From positions 1 to 12,961 of the forward strand of contig JASHYD010000980.1 in NCBI GenBank assembly GCA_030043175.1: a stretch of DNA of 12,961 bases, written 5' to 3'. Below, piece after piece: positions 1-7,225 of this stretch. The position numbers and the translations under genes are program-made. Under the pieces are notes generated by a model. It was not told the DNA's origin and ran no database searches. It was given only the letters and a program-made list of their open reading frames with translations. How positions within the stretch are numbered: the stretch's first letter is position 1; the number at the start of each line of letters is the position of its first letter. The DNA comes from Xanthobacteraceae bacterium. GTDB taxonomy: Bacteria; Pseudomonadota; Alphaproteobacteria; Rhizobiales; Xanthobacteraceae.

Positions 1-1055
1 ATCAATATCTGACGCATGTCCTCGCTTGCCTGACCATAATGCTGCTGGAGCTTGAGCACGCGCTCCTGCAGCCGACCCACATCGCCCATCAAGCGGCCGA
101 CTTCGGTGCGAATGCGATCGGCCGCCTGACGCATGCGGGCATCCTTCAAAATCTGCTGCATCACCTGGATCGCCAGCATCAGAAGCGAGGGCGATACCAT
201 GACCACCCGGGCCCGATAAGCCTTTTGGACCAGATCGTCGAAGCCGTCGTAGAGTTCCGCGTAGACGGATTCCGACGGCACGAACATGAGCGCAATCTCC
301 TGGGTCTCGCCGGGCAGCAGATATTTGTCGGCGATCTCGGAGATGTGCTTCCAGATGTCCTGCCGCAGCCGCTGGGCGGCGCAAAGGCGGTCCGCATCGC
401 TCCTGGCTTGGCGAAAAGCGGTGACGGATTCAAGCGGAAATTTGGCGTCGATGACGAGCGGGTGTTGGTCTGGCAGAAAAATCACGCAGTCAGGCCGGGT
501 ATTATTGGAAAGTGTATACTGAAACGCGAACAGGCCTTTGGGCAGGCCGTCCGCCACAATGGTTTCCATGCGGGCCTGGCCGAAAGCCCCCCGCGCCTGC
601 TTGTTGCCGAGCACCTCGCGCAGCGAGGTGACCTGACCCGACAGGTCGGCGAGGCCTTTCTGAGCGTGATCAATCACGGCGATGCGCTCGTTTAGACTTT
701 GCAGCCGCTGCACGGTCTGTCGGGTTACTTCATCCATGCAATGAGCGAGCCTCATCGAGACGGCGTCGAGTCGCTCGGCCATCACTCGGGTAAGCTCGGC
801 CTGGCGACCCGTAAGGCCTTCGCCCAACGCTTGGAGGCGGCCGACAGTCTCGGCCTGAGTGCGGGCGAGTTCGGCGACACGGCTCTCCAAGGCCTCGCCC
901 TGCCGCATCTGCCGGGTGTTCTCTTCCTCGCGCCGACGAAAAGCGCGGGCGGCCATCCTCATCACAAGCAGCGCCAGCGCGGCCGCCCCAACTACGGCAG
1001 TTGCTGCGCCGAGGCTGATGTCGAGCCCATTGATGGTCAAGATCGGCTGATGCAT
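1..1055 (-). CDS. rmuC: RmuC family protein (3' end outside window)
   Basis: RmuC proteins are membrane-anchored and have a PD-(D/E)XK-type nuclease core. They limit inversions and rearrangements at repeats, although the mechanism is poorly known. I read the frame from ATG at 1055 down to base 1, which gives 351 residues with no stop. Residues 15-34 form one hydrophobic segment, an N-terminal membrane anchor. Residues about 40-150 are charged and heptad-like, consistent with a coiled coil. The RmuC domain follows, with GAFGQARMETI (156-166), RPD with Asp189, IDAKFPLE (202-209, Asp203/Lys205 of the nuclease core), FVPSE (258-262) and VMVSPSLLM. Family members run to roughly 380-420 aa, so a short C-terminus is missing. 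AAGGCG lies just before the ATG as a ribosome site. It is divergent from def, a pairing I recall in other Hyphomicrobiales. Confidence 0.92.
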   Translation of the reverse strand, partial: MHQPILTINGLDISLGAATAVVGAAALALLVMRMAARAFRRREEENTRQMRQGEALESRVAELARTQAETVGRLQALGEGLTGRQAELTRVMAERLDAVSMRLAHCMDEVTRQTVQRLQSLNERIAVIDHAQKGLADLSGQVTSLREVLGNKQARGAFGQARMETIVADGLPKGLFAFQYTLSNNTRPDCVIFLPDQHPLVIDAKFPLESVTAFRQARSDADRLCAAQRLRQDIWKHISEIADKYLLPGETQEIALMFVPSESVYAELYDGFDDLVQKAYRARVVMVSPSLLMLAIQVMQQILKDARMRQAADRIRTEVGRLMGDVGRLQERVLKLQQHYGQASEDMRQIL

Positions 1056-1353
1056 GGGCCCGCCTTGTAGAACGAATCTGACAACAGGTCGAACGAAATA
1101 AGAACGACGTCGAGCCGCGGCCGCCGAACCCGGTCCGCAAGCGGGCCGGTCATCGCATTTGCCCAACGTCCCGCCGACTTTGCCTCCTCGAACGCACCGG
1201 CCCGACCGAGCGCGGCTCCCCGCCACCGCGGCGCGGTTGTCGCGCCAAATGCCATTGCCGCCACATGAAAAGAGATACCCGCGGCAGGGGGCTGAATGCG
1301 GCGGGGCCTGCCGGCGCATTGACCGTGCCGATGTCACCCCTTAAATCGCTTTT
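1056..1353. other. Intergenic region between divergent rmuC and def
   Basis: About 300 bp separate the two divergent start codons, so promoters for both genes should lie here. I see no convincing -35/-10 pair, operator or small gene. Short open frames on both strands show no family resemblance and no ribosome site. Confidence 0.5.
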
Positions 1354-1863
1354 ATGGCGCGCCGCGACATCATTATTTTGCCCGACAAGCGATTGCGGTC
1401 GGTCTCCAAACCAGTGTCTGAGATCAGCGACGAGATCCGAGCGCTGGTCGCCGACATGTTTGAGACCATGTACGAGGCGCCGGGCATCGGTCTCGCCGCG
1501 ATCCAGATCGGCGTGCCATCTCGGGTGATCGTGATGGATTTATCGAAGCGGGAAGCTCAAGCCGAGCCCAGGGTCTTCATCAATCCCGAGATCGTCTGGT
1601 CATCGCAAGAAACATCGCCATACGAAGAAGGCTGCCTCTCGATCCCGGACGTTCACGAGGATGTCGAGCGGCCTTCACGAGTCAGAATCAGATACCTCGA
1701 TCTTGACGCCAAGCAACAGGAATCGGATGCAGAAGGCCTGTTCGCCATCTGCATCCAGCACGAAGTCGATCACCTCAACGGCGTGCTGTTCATCGATCAT
1801 ATTTCGAAGCTCAAGCGCGAGCGCATCATCAAGAAGTTTACCAAGGCGGCAAAGCGGGCGTGA
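1354..1863 (+). CDS. def: Peptide deformylase
   Basis: It removes the formyl group from the N-terminal methionine of new proteins in the cytoplasm, using a bound metal (Fe2+ or Zn2+). The 169-aa protein has all three signature motifs: GIGLAAIQ (44-51), EGCLSIP (92-98, metal ligand Cys94) and HEVDH (136-140, ligands His136 and His140, catalytic Glu137). Length is normal and the basic C-terminus (KFTKAAKRA) is typical of rhizobial homologues. The start at 1354 is fixed by an in-frame stop at 1342-1344 just upstream; no clear Shine-Dalgarno sequence precedes it. In many relatives fmt (Met-tRNA formyltransferase) follows def directly. Here the next 260 bp are non-coding and then an opposite-strand gene begins, so the usual def-fmt pair is broken, or this is an additional def copy. 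The 44-45 residues after EGCLSIP are less conventional ([11 protein letters not shown]) than the form I remember in Bradyrhizobium. Confidence 0.97.
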   Translation: MARRDIIILPDKRLRSVSKPVSEISDEIRALVADMFETMYEAPGIGLAAIQIGVPSRVIVMDLSKREAQAEPRVFINPEIVWSSQETSPYEEGCLSIPDVHEDVERPSRVRIRYLDLDAKQQESDAEGLFAICIQHEVDHLNGVLFIDHISKLKRERIIKKFTKAAKRA

Positions 1864-2045
1864 CGACCAGACCGCCTTCACGGCCCGGCATCGGTTGCCG
1901 AAAATTTATCATCGCTGCACGTTGTAGAAAAAATTCCGACCCTTTGCCGAAGATCCCGGGCGATTCACCCGATCCACGCCCGCGATCAGCGAGAAAAGCG
2001 TGGATCGAACCGGACAAACCCGGCCATGATGAGAAAGTAACCAAT

Positions 2046-2071
2046 CCGCCGATTTCAGTCGGGGGGCTTTT
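2046..2071 (+). terminator. Possible rho-independent terminator after def
   Basis: CCGA at 2049-2052 can pair with TCGG at 2059-2062 across a 6-nt loop. The helix can extend outward past one mismatch, and TTTT at 2068-2071 follows. It lies about 190 bp downstream of the def stop. The stem is short and imperfect, so this is a weak call. Confidence 0.35.
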
Positions 2072-2124
2072 CAAAGCAGGTTTCCAGCGCCGACTTTCTG
2101 TGATCGCGACGCCGGCGGCGTGCG

Positions 2125-2958
2125 TTAGTTCTTGGCTTGATTGAAATATCGCAAATCGGGCGGATGCTGGCCTTTGCGTCCTGGCATCAAGTAGCCATCG
2201 GCGCTGAGAAAATAATTCTCATTGCCGATGGCGACGTGGTTGTTTGCTTCATTGCAATCATACTCGTTCCAAATTGGATTTTTCTCCCGTCGATACGTCT
2301 TCGTCACTGTCCACGGGCGCGTCAACGCATGGTCGATCGTGGTGATCTCGTCATGCAGCAAGTCTGGATTAGCCTGATCGAGGAAAAAGCGCTCTTTGAT
2401 GACGGTCTCGTTGTCGTTAGCGAGCGGAAGCCCGTCGACATCGAAATCGCGGGGGCCTTTGAAGTGGGTCGTCTCGGCTTCAAGCACATCGTAGCGACCG
2501 TCCCCGTTCTCATCGATCCATTTGCCAAGTGAATAACCCGCAAAGGCCGGCTCGATCAGCTCCGGCCGCGTGCGGCCATCGGTGTAGATCCGACGCGGCA
2601 TGACATATTCCGACAATATGTAGGTGGTGGTGGGCTCAACAATGATTTCGATCGGATAGACGGCGGTCATGATTCGCGGCATGCCGGACGTCCTGCAGGT
2701 CCATCTCAAGTCGCTGCCGTGTCCGCCTCCTGCTTGAGCCGCCAGGCTCGTTTCGTAAATGGCCTGATATTCGGGCGTCAGCGGCGCCTGCTGTCGGAGA
2801 CCTGCCGGTTTGCCGGGGTCCCATTGGGTACCGCCGACCCGGCGCCACTGGCCTGAGAAGTCAGGATATTTGGATTCATCATGAGCCCAGGCACCGCCCG
2901 CCATGATCGTGAGCGTGATCACCGCCGCGATCGGCGTGATCGGAGTTCGGTAAAGCAT
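2125..2958 (-). CDS. Secreted protein of unknown function, Ca-loop-like motif
   Basis: This is a 277-aa protein whose function I cannot name. Residues 1-25 are a Sec signal peptide (hydrophobic core AAVITLTIMA, cleavage after AWA), so it should act in the periplasm or outside the cell. The mature part begins HDESKYPDFSGQW, a type of start seen in a group of secreted proteins common in Bradyrhizobium relatives. It contains RWTCRTSGMPRIM (85-97), RRIYTDGR (122-129), and GKWIDENGDGRYDVLE (145-160). In the last motif D149-x-N151-x-D153-G-x-x-D157 matches an EF-hand or dockerin-like calcium loop. NPDLLHDEITTIDHALTRPW (197-216) follows. A longer open frame reaches 3153, but the ATG at 2958 is chosen because GGGAGGAC sits 3 nt before it and the signal peptide begins there. 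It stands alone, convergent with def. Confidence 0.85.
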   Translation of the reverse strand: MLYRTPITPIAAVITLTIMAGGAWAHDESKYPDFSGQWRRVGGTQWDPGKPAGLRQQAPLTPEYQAIYETSLAAQAGGGHGSDLRWTCRTSGMPRIMTAVYPIEIIVEPTTTYILSEYVMPRRIYTDGRTRPELIEPAFAGYSLGKWIDENGDGRYDVLEAETTHFKGPRDFDVDGLPLANDNETVIKERFFLDQANPDLLHDEITTIDHALTRPWTVTKTYRREKNPIWNEYDCNEANNHVAIGNENYFLSADGYLMPGRKGQHPPDLRYFNQAKN

Positions 2959-3912
2959 CGCGTCCTCCCGTTCCATCCCGATCCGAAAAGCAGCGAAACA
3001 GGATACCACAATCACCCGCGATGGCACCTCGTTGAAGCCGCACTCAGCATCAGCGCCGACGAAGGCGCTATCTGTGCAGGCGTCCTGTTCCGCAGAGATA
3101 TACGCCAACTCTACGCGAACTCGCCTATGCGAGAAAGAGGGCCTTCGCAGCAAGGCGCAGCCGCGCTGCCGACATGCGGCCTTCGCTCGCCGTCCGACAC
3201 AAGGCGCTCTGCATCACCAAGGCTACCGACGCCGACACGAAGGCCAACGGCGATTTCATCAGACTCCGCCAGCACGCCGCACAGCCCTACGACGCATCCT
3301 CCGCGTCGTTGCCGACGACTTGGTGAGCATCTAAACGCACGCTGGCCGAATGAGGGTTACCTTCGTCTGCAGCGAACGCACCTTTGCCTTAGCGTGATGC
3401 TGGTCCGCGGCAAGCGTATGCGGCCTGAGCGAACTCTTCCGTTATTCGCGTTAAACACGCAAAACCGCGTTGCAGCCGGCATCGCGGCGTTCAAGCGTGT
3501 CGCAGAGCGACTTCGCTTGCTCTGTCGTCGGCGTCAACGCGATGTTTGAGGTTCACGGTTCAAGGATCAACACCTGCGCTTGAACGGCGGCCCGCTTCCC
3601 CCGATTGAAGCCGCGGCCAGTTTTGTGAAGCAAACGGCACGCCGACATTCCAGGCGCCCAACCGCTACTATGCGGCCGGCAAGAATGCGAGATCGAAACT
3701 GAATTAAAAGTAGAGAAATATTTTTTACACAATCACAGGGCGCCAAGGACAAGCTCTGCCCGTATGGCATGTGTTTTTCGTTGCCGATGGCAGGTTCGAA
3801 ACCGGACGTGAAACTGCCCAGGCTGCGACGCCACAGCTTGCTGAATCGGTTGCTTTCCGCTCGCCCATTTGGCATAGGAGAGCGGCCGGCAGAGGCCACT
3901 GCCGGCGAGGAT
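2959..3912. other. Long gene-free stretch (about 950 bp)
   Basis: Open frames exist on both strands (for example + 2881-3549 and - 3733-4155), but none resembles a family I know. They overlap neighbouring genes or the tRNA and lack good ribosome sites. On the minus strand near 3270 a short frame starts with a signal-peptide-like MKSPLAFVSASVALVMQ and stops after about 43 residues, which may be chance. An AT-rich patch at about 3695-3730 could hold promoter elements for the tRNA. The stretch may be a decayed gene region; I cannot identify the ancestor. Confidence 0.45.
3885..3906. repeat. 8-bp perfect inverted repeat just before tRNA-Gly
   Basis: GCCGGCAG (3885-3892) and CTGCCGGC (3899-3906) are exact reverse complements with a 6-nt loop, ending 6 nt before the first tRNA base. 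In the tRNA precursor this would form a stable 5' leader hairpin that could affect RNase P processing or mark a processing signal. The pairing is seen directly; the role is inferred. Confidence 0.55.
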
Positions 3913-3987
3913 GCGGGTGTAGCTCAGGGGTAGAGCACAACCTTGCCAAGGTTGGGGTCGAGGGTTCGAATCCCTTCGCCCGCTCCA
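3913..3987 (+). tRNA. tRNA-Gly (GCC anticodon)
   Basis: It reads glycine codons GGC and GGU. The acceptor stem is GCGGGTG (3913-3919) with CGCCCGC (3977-3983), including one U-G pair. The anticodon stem is CAACC (3938-3942) with GGTTG (3950-3954), the loop is TTGCCAA, and the anticodon GCC is at 3945-3947. The T loop contains GGTTCGAATCC. The discriminator base is T3984, as usual for bacterial tRNA-Gly, and CCA is encoded at 3985-3987. tRNA genes are common integration sites, but I found no second copy of the tRNA 3' end in the window that would mark an att repeat. Confidence 0.97.
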
Positions 3988-3992
3988 GTGTG

Positions 3993-4035
3993 CTCGGTCG
4001 CCCCCACGTGTATTCGTCGTGTCCGAGTGTGGGGG
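3993..4035. repeat. Two interlocking inverted repeats after tRNA-Gly
   Basis: CTCGG (3993-3997) can pair with CCGAG (4023-4027), and CCCCCAC (4001-4007) with GTGGGGG (4029-4035). The order is a-b-a'-b', so if both helices form together the RNA would be a pseudoknot; otherwise they are alternatives. It lies 6 nt after the tRNA CCA end and could act in termination or 3' processing. No U-run follows, so it is not a classical terminator. Confidence 0.35.
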
Positions 4036-4286
4036 TTGACATGTCGCGTTCTGGGGTTGGTCGCCTGAACAAAGTTTTTGGAAAGTCCAGACCGGCCGAC
4101 GAGGCGCGTCACGTCGCACGGCTGTTCGTGCCGCGCTATGAATGCGGTATTGCAATCAACATTGTCTTGCGGCTGAACCGCAACAGCGATGCGCGTCGCC
4201 GATTGGGGCGACTGATTGAACCGCGCCGTGTCGTGTCTTAAGCCGCCGATCTTTGTGAATGCCGTCCGCGTGCTGGTGGTCTTATT

Positions 4287-6029
4287 TCAATAGCCCGCCG
4301 CGGCGGAACCTCGGGCTCGCAAATCCGCGGCGCCGATCATCGTTCCCGCCCCAATGGTGATCGAATGTGCCGAGCCAAACAAAGAATCCACTCGGACTTT
4401 GTGTCCCATAGCCGTGAGCGCACGCACCTGATCGGCCGGGAAATGCGGCTCGACGACGGCTTCGTCCGGTAACCACTGATGATGCAAGCGCGGTGCCGAG
4501 ACCGCATCCCCAACTGACATGTGGCCGTCGATCGTGTTCACGATGACCTGAAGCACCGTCGTTATGATGCGGCTGCCTCCCGGCGCCCCAGTCACCAATA
4601 CCGGCTTGCCGTCCTTGAAGACGATCGTCGGGGTCATCGAGGACAGCGGCCGCTTGCCCGGCCCGGGCGCGTTCGCGGTGCCCCCCACGAGACCGAAAGC
4701 GTTGGGGACCCCGGGTTTGGCAGCGAAATCATCCAGTTCGTTGTTGAGCAGGATTCCGGTGCCGGCGGCAACGAGACCAAGTCCAAAGTTAAAATTCAGC
4801 GAATAGGTGTTGGCAACCGCATTGCCGGCATCATCCACCACAGAAAAATGCGTGGTATTGCCCCCGCTCGGCACGTCGGGCCGGATTTGGCGCGAAGGGG
4901 TTGCGCGTCGCACATCTATCTTTTCGCGCAATTTCACGGCGTGGCTTTTCGAAATCAGGCGCTCTACGGGAACATCAACCGAATCGCTATCGCCAAGGAA
5001 TTCGGCGCGATCCGCATAGGCGAGCTTCATGGCCTCAAGCTCCAGGTGAAGAGCCGTCGCCGAGCCCGAACCGATCAGTTCGGACGGGTATCCCTCCAGG
5101 ATGTTGAGCATCTCAATTAAGTGAACCCCGCCCGAAGACGGCGGCGGCATCGAGACCACCTCGTGGCCCCGATAGCTTCCGTAGACCGGGCTGCGGATGA
5201 CGGGCGCATAATCTTCGAGGTCGCGGCGGGTCATAAGGCCGCCGGCTTGCCTGACCGAAGCGACAATACTGTCGGCGATCGGACCGACGTAGAAGGCGCG
5301 TGGACCTTCGCGTCCGATCGCCTTCAACACCTCGGCAAGCTCGGCCTGAACGAGCTTGTCGCCTGCGCCTGGTGCGGTGCCGTCGGGCCTGAGAAAAATC
5401 TGCGCGGCGGTTGGCCAACGTGACAGCCGCTGCGCATCGCGCTGCAGCGAATCCAGGAGGTCATCCTTGATCGCGATGCCGTCCCGCGCCAGGCGTATGG
5501 CCGGCGCGATCAATTCCGCCAAGGTAAATTTTCCGGAGCCGAAACGGCCGAGCGCCAGGCTGAGCCCGGCTACGGTGCCCGGTACCCCGACTCCTAGTCC
5601 GGAGTCTCGCGACTTGGCCGGGTCGGCTTGCTGGTCCGGCCCGAGGAATATGTCGGCCGAAGTGGCTGCGGGCGCAGTTTCCCGGTAATCGATCGCCGTA
5701 TTCTCGTTGCCGTCTGCCCGATGCACCAGCATAAAGCCGCCGCCCCCAATATTCCCTGCCTTTGGGAGGGTCACCGCCAGCGTAAAGCCGATCGCGACCG
5801 CGGCATCGATCGCGTTGCCCCCCCTCTCGAGGACATCCAGTCCGATCCGCGTCGCCTCGCTGTCCTGGCTCGCCACCATGCCGTGGTGGCCGACAGCCAC
5901 CTGGACGGCCGGGATGCCGGAGCTTTGTTCGACAAGCGGCTGTTGAACGACCTGCTGAGCCGGTAGCGCGGGCGGCCAAGCGCTTAGGAATGCGACCGCT
6001 GCAAAGATCGTCCAGCGATGTTTCGGCAT
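4287..6029 (-). CDS. ggt: Gamma-glutamyltransferase (glutathione hydrolase), periplasmic
   Basis: It hydrolyses or transfers the gamma-glutamyl group of glutathione and related compounds, releasing glutamate or making gamma-glutamyl peptides. It is an Ntn hydrolase that cleaves itself into large and small subunits. The 580-aa protein has a signal peptide (residues 1-24, cleavage after LPA). DYRETAP (114-120) holds the substrate-binding Arg116. The self-cleavage site is NTTHFSVVD, where Thr392 becomes the catalytic N-terminus of the small subunit. NNELDDFAAKPG (429-440), PLSSM (461-465) and GAPGGSRI (481-488, oxyanion region) follow. All key residues are present and length is normal. A longer open frame reaches 6131, but ATG 6029 is preferred because GGAGG lies at 6040-6036 and the signal peptide starts there. 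The upstream PLMP fragment frame stops in a TGATG overlap with this start, so the two may be translationally coupled. Confidence 0.97.
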   Translation of the reverse strand: MPKHRWTIFAAVAFLSAWPPALPAQQVVQQPLVEQSSGIPAVQVAVGHHGMVASQDSEATRIGLDVLERGGNAIDAAVAIGFTLAVTLPKAGNIGGGGFMLVHRADGNENTAIDYRETAPAATSADIFLGPDQQADPAKSRDSGLGVGVPGTVAGLSLALGRFGSGKFTLAELIAPAIRLARDGIAIKDDLLDSLQRDAQRLSRWPTAAQIFLRPDGTAPGAGDKLVQAELAEVLKAIGREGPRAFYVGPIADSIVASVRQAGGLMTRRDLEDYAPVIRSPVYGSYRGHEVVSMPPPSSGGVHLIEMLNILEGYPSELIGSGSATALHLELEAMKLAYADRAEFLGDSDSVDVPVERLISKSHAVKLREKIDVRRATPSRQIRPDVPSGGNTTHFSVVDDAGNAVANTYSLNFNFGLGLVAAGTGILLNNELDDFAAKPGVPNAFGLVGGTANAPGPGKRPLSSMTPTIVFKDGKPVLVTGAPGGSRIITTVLQVIVNTIDGHMSVGDAVSAPRLHHQWLPDEAVVEPHFPADQVRALTAMGHKVRVDSLFGSAHSITIGAGTMIGAADLRARGSAAAGY

Positions 6030-6259
6030 CAAAAACCTCCGCTGGCGACTGTCGCCGGAAGCCGACCATGCAAACCGGTCCGGCCGGAACCGGCGGAGCC
6101 GTACCCGTCGGCGCGTTGAATTAACTGGCAATACTTCCAGTTGACGAACCGGTAAATAGGACGGACGACCGCGTGGCCGCGCGTGAGAAGCAGACGAGCC
6201 CCTTTCTTAACAGCAGGCACCCGTGGTTTCTTGCGTTTGTCCAAAATAGAAGCCGCCAA
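6029..6259 (-). pseudogene. PLMP-domain fragment of an IscB-family protein
   Basis: The frame starts at TTG 6259, preceded by AGGAGA at a spacing of 5 nt (the same signal as in the intact copy at 7706). It reads LAASILDKRKKP, then ARLLLTRGHAVV. This is the N-terminal PLMP (RRXRR) domain of IscB-family proteins; 18 of the first 38 residues match the copy at 7706. The PLMP signature itself is altered to PRVP. After about 38 residues the similarity stops: no RuvC or HNH segment follows, and the frame runs through the candidate element end and the ggt leader for about 38 unrelated residues. Its stop TGA shares its last base with the ggt ATG (TGATG at 6031-6027). It is most simply a remnant left by internal deletion, though the open frame and its coupling to ggt leave room for a leader-peptide role. 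Confidence 0.7.
6042..6056. repeat. Short inverted repeat in the ggt leader
   Basis: On the + strand GGCGA and TCGCC around 6043-6055 are reverse complements with a tiny loop, just upstream of the ggt ribosome site at 6036-6040. It could influence ggt translation. It may also be chance in GC-rich DNA. Confidence 0.3.
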
Positions 6260-6520
6260 TTTTGTCTCCTAAAACATTGCCCGTAAGGGCCTGGAAAGCG
6301 CAACTTGCGGTGCGTCTCCTCGGGAATGTTGCAGATCGGCGTTGGACAAGGCCCGTTTCGTACTACCGCAGGTCTGCTGCCTTGCCTTTGGTGAGCCCGG
6401 CGTTGAGGAAGCGCCCCGGGATGGTCTTTTGTCGGCCACGTCGCTTGGGGGCCCCAGCTACACGGGTCAACCTTGCGGCCTGGGGCACAAGGCGCCGGCG
6501 GGAGCCGGCGGTGGCTGACC
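6113..6520 (-). mobile_element. Miniature IscB-type IS200/IS605 element (module A)
   Basis: This is a non-autonomous element of about 408 bp read on the minus strand. Its left end is the omega-RNA leader, beginning with the helix strand at 6520-6513 directly behind the stop codon of the peroxidase-related gene. The PLMP fragment follows. The candidate right end is a hairpin at 6142-6123 (AACTGG / CCAGTT, 8-nt loop) followed by TTCAACGC ending at 6113. The copy at 7426-8158 has the same plan: a hairpin with a 6-bp stem and 8-nt loop, then TTTCCAACGC. No TnpA transposase is present, so any movement would need one in trans. The boundaries are inferred from comparing the two copies, not from target-site evidence. 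Confidence 0.5.
6262..6520 (-). ncRNA. Omega-RNA-like leader, copy A
   Basis: In IscB systems an RNA encoded just upstream of the protein carries a 5' guide and binds the protein. Here the region before the PLMP fragment matches the equivalent region of copy B. The core (minus strand, 6361 to 6318: ACGAAACGGG, CTTG, AACGCCG, TCTG, AACATTCCCGAGG) is nearly identical. The outer helix GGTCAGCC (6520-6513) pairs with GGTTGACC (6472-6465), a different sequence from copy B but the same helix. AGCTGGGG pairs with CCCCAAGC at 6459-6443. A terminal hairpin GCCC-TTAC-GGGC precedes the ribosome site. Any guide would be read from DNA just 5' of 6520, that is, the 3' end of the peroxidase-related gene. 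Confidence 0.62.
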
Positions 6521-7225
6521 TCATGTGACGTTCTCACCGCGCTTTTGCCTGTGGTAGGCGCAATTCGGCCGCATGTCCGTGGCCGAGGCGACGCGGTTCG
6601 ACATGTTGAAAAAACCGGCAACTGCAGCGATATCCCAGACGTCGCGGTCGGTAAAACCCGCCTCACGCAGCGCCTTGCGGTCAATTTCCTCGATTTCCCA
6701 CGGTTGGGCTGTCAATTTGACCGCGAAATCGAGCATCGCCCGCTGCCGACCCTCAAGCCGAGCGGCACGATAGTTCATCACCAACAACTCGCCAAGGATG
6801 GGGTCGTCTGCAAGGCTGCGGACCGCGGCCCCGTGAGCGGCAAGGCAGTAGTAGCAGCGATTGTGCGACGACACCGCAACCGCGATCATTTCGCGCTCGA
6901 GCTTGCTGAGCCCCGAAGGGGCCAACATCAGGTCGTTGTACATTGCAACGAAGGCCTCAAGCTTCGGCATGTCGAAGGCATACGCCTTAAGGACGTTGGG
7001 AACGAAACCGAGCTTTTCGGTACATTTATCAAAATAGCCCTGCATGGCGGGTGTCAGCTCCGCGCCGCCGAGTTCCAACGCGGTGATGACGGTATCGTCA
7101 TCAGGGGCCTGAGTGGTCGTGCTGCTCGGCGCCGCTTGTTTATGTTCCCCCGCCTGCGAGCCAGGGGCATGGAATCGGTGCGGGAGAGCGTTGGGAGCGG
7201 GTTGCTTGGCAGGCTTGTCGCGCAC
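6521..7225 (-). CDS. AhpD-like peroxidase-related protein (carboxymuconolactone decarboxylase fold)
   Basis: It belongs to the AhpD/CMD fold group described as uncharacterised peroxidase-related enzymes, probably a thiol-based reductase or peroxidase in the cytoplasm. The 234-aa protein shows the AhpD active-site pattern E-x11-C-x2-C-x3-H: Glu112, Cys124, Cys127, His131, in EREMIAVAVSSHNRCYYCLAAH. The C-terminal part (FTDRDVWDIAAVAGFFNMSNRVASATDMRPN) is typical of the group. GTG 7225 is chosen because AGGAGA lies at 7236-7231. The open frame continues to GTG 7402 but has no ribosome site there. Residues 1-45 are rich in Ala, Pro, Gln and Thr and look disordered, longer than usual for the family. 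It is flanked by two IscB-type modules pointing outward. Its stop TGA (6523-6521) touches the omega-RNA helix of module A, so its transcript would read into that RNA and on to ggt. Confidence 0.9.
   Translation of the reverse strand: MRDKPAKQPAPNALPHRFHAPGSQAGEHKQAAPSSTTTQAPDDDTVITALELGGAELTPAMQGYFDKCTEKLGFVPNVLKAYAFDMPKLEAFVAMYNDLMLAPSGLSKLEREMIAVAVSSHNRCYYCLAAHGAAVRSLADDPILGELLVMNYRAARLEGRQRAMLDFAVKLTAQPWEIEEIDRKALREAGFTDRDVWDIAAVAGFFNMSNRVASATDMRPNCAYHRQKRGENVT

Noticed and set aside
39..695. 218-codon + strand frame
   Set aside because: It lies antisense to rmuC, whose minus-strand frame carries clear family motifs throughout.
2959..3153. N-terminal extension of the secreted protein to 3153
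   Set aside because: It would place residues before a clear signal peptide, and the GGGAGGAC ribosome site points to ATG 2958.
3500..3521. CAGAGC ... GCTCTG inverted repeat
   Set aside because: It has a 6-bp stem with a 10-nt loop and no T-run or neighbouring gene end; expected by chance in this composition.
2881..3549. 222-codon + strand frame
   Set aside because: It overlaps the start and signal peptide of the opposite-strand secreted protein, has no recognisable motif, and its composition fits out-of-frame GC-rich DNA.
3964..3971. Possible att repeat of tRNA-Gly (GGTTCGAA also at about 3792)
   Set aside because: Only 8 bases match, within the near-universal T-loop sequence, and no integrase is present in the window.
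4041..4241. 66-codon + strand frame after tRNA-Gly (begins MSRSGVGRLNK)
   Set aside because: It has no clear ribosome site, no family resemblance and Arg-rich composition typical of chance frames in GC-rich DNA, and it is part of a longer frame that runs through the tRNA.
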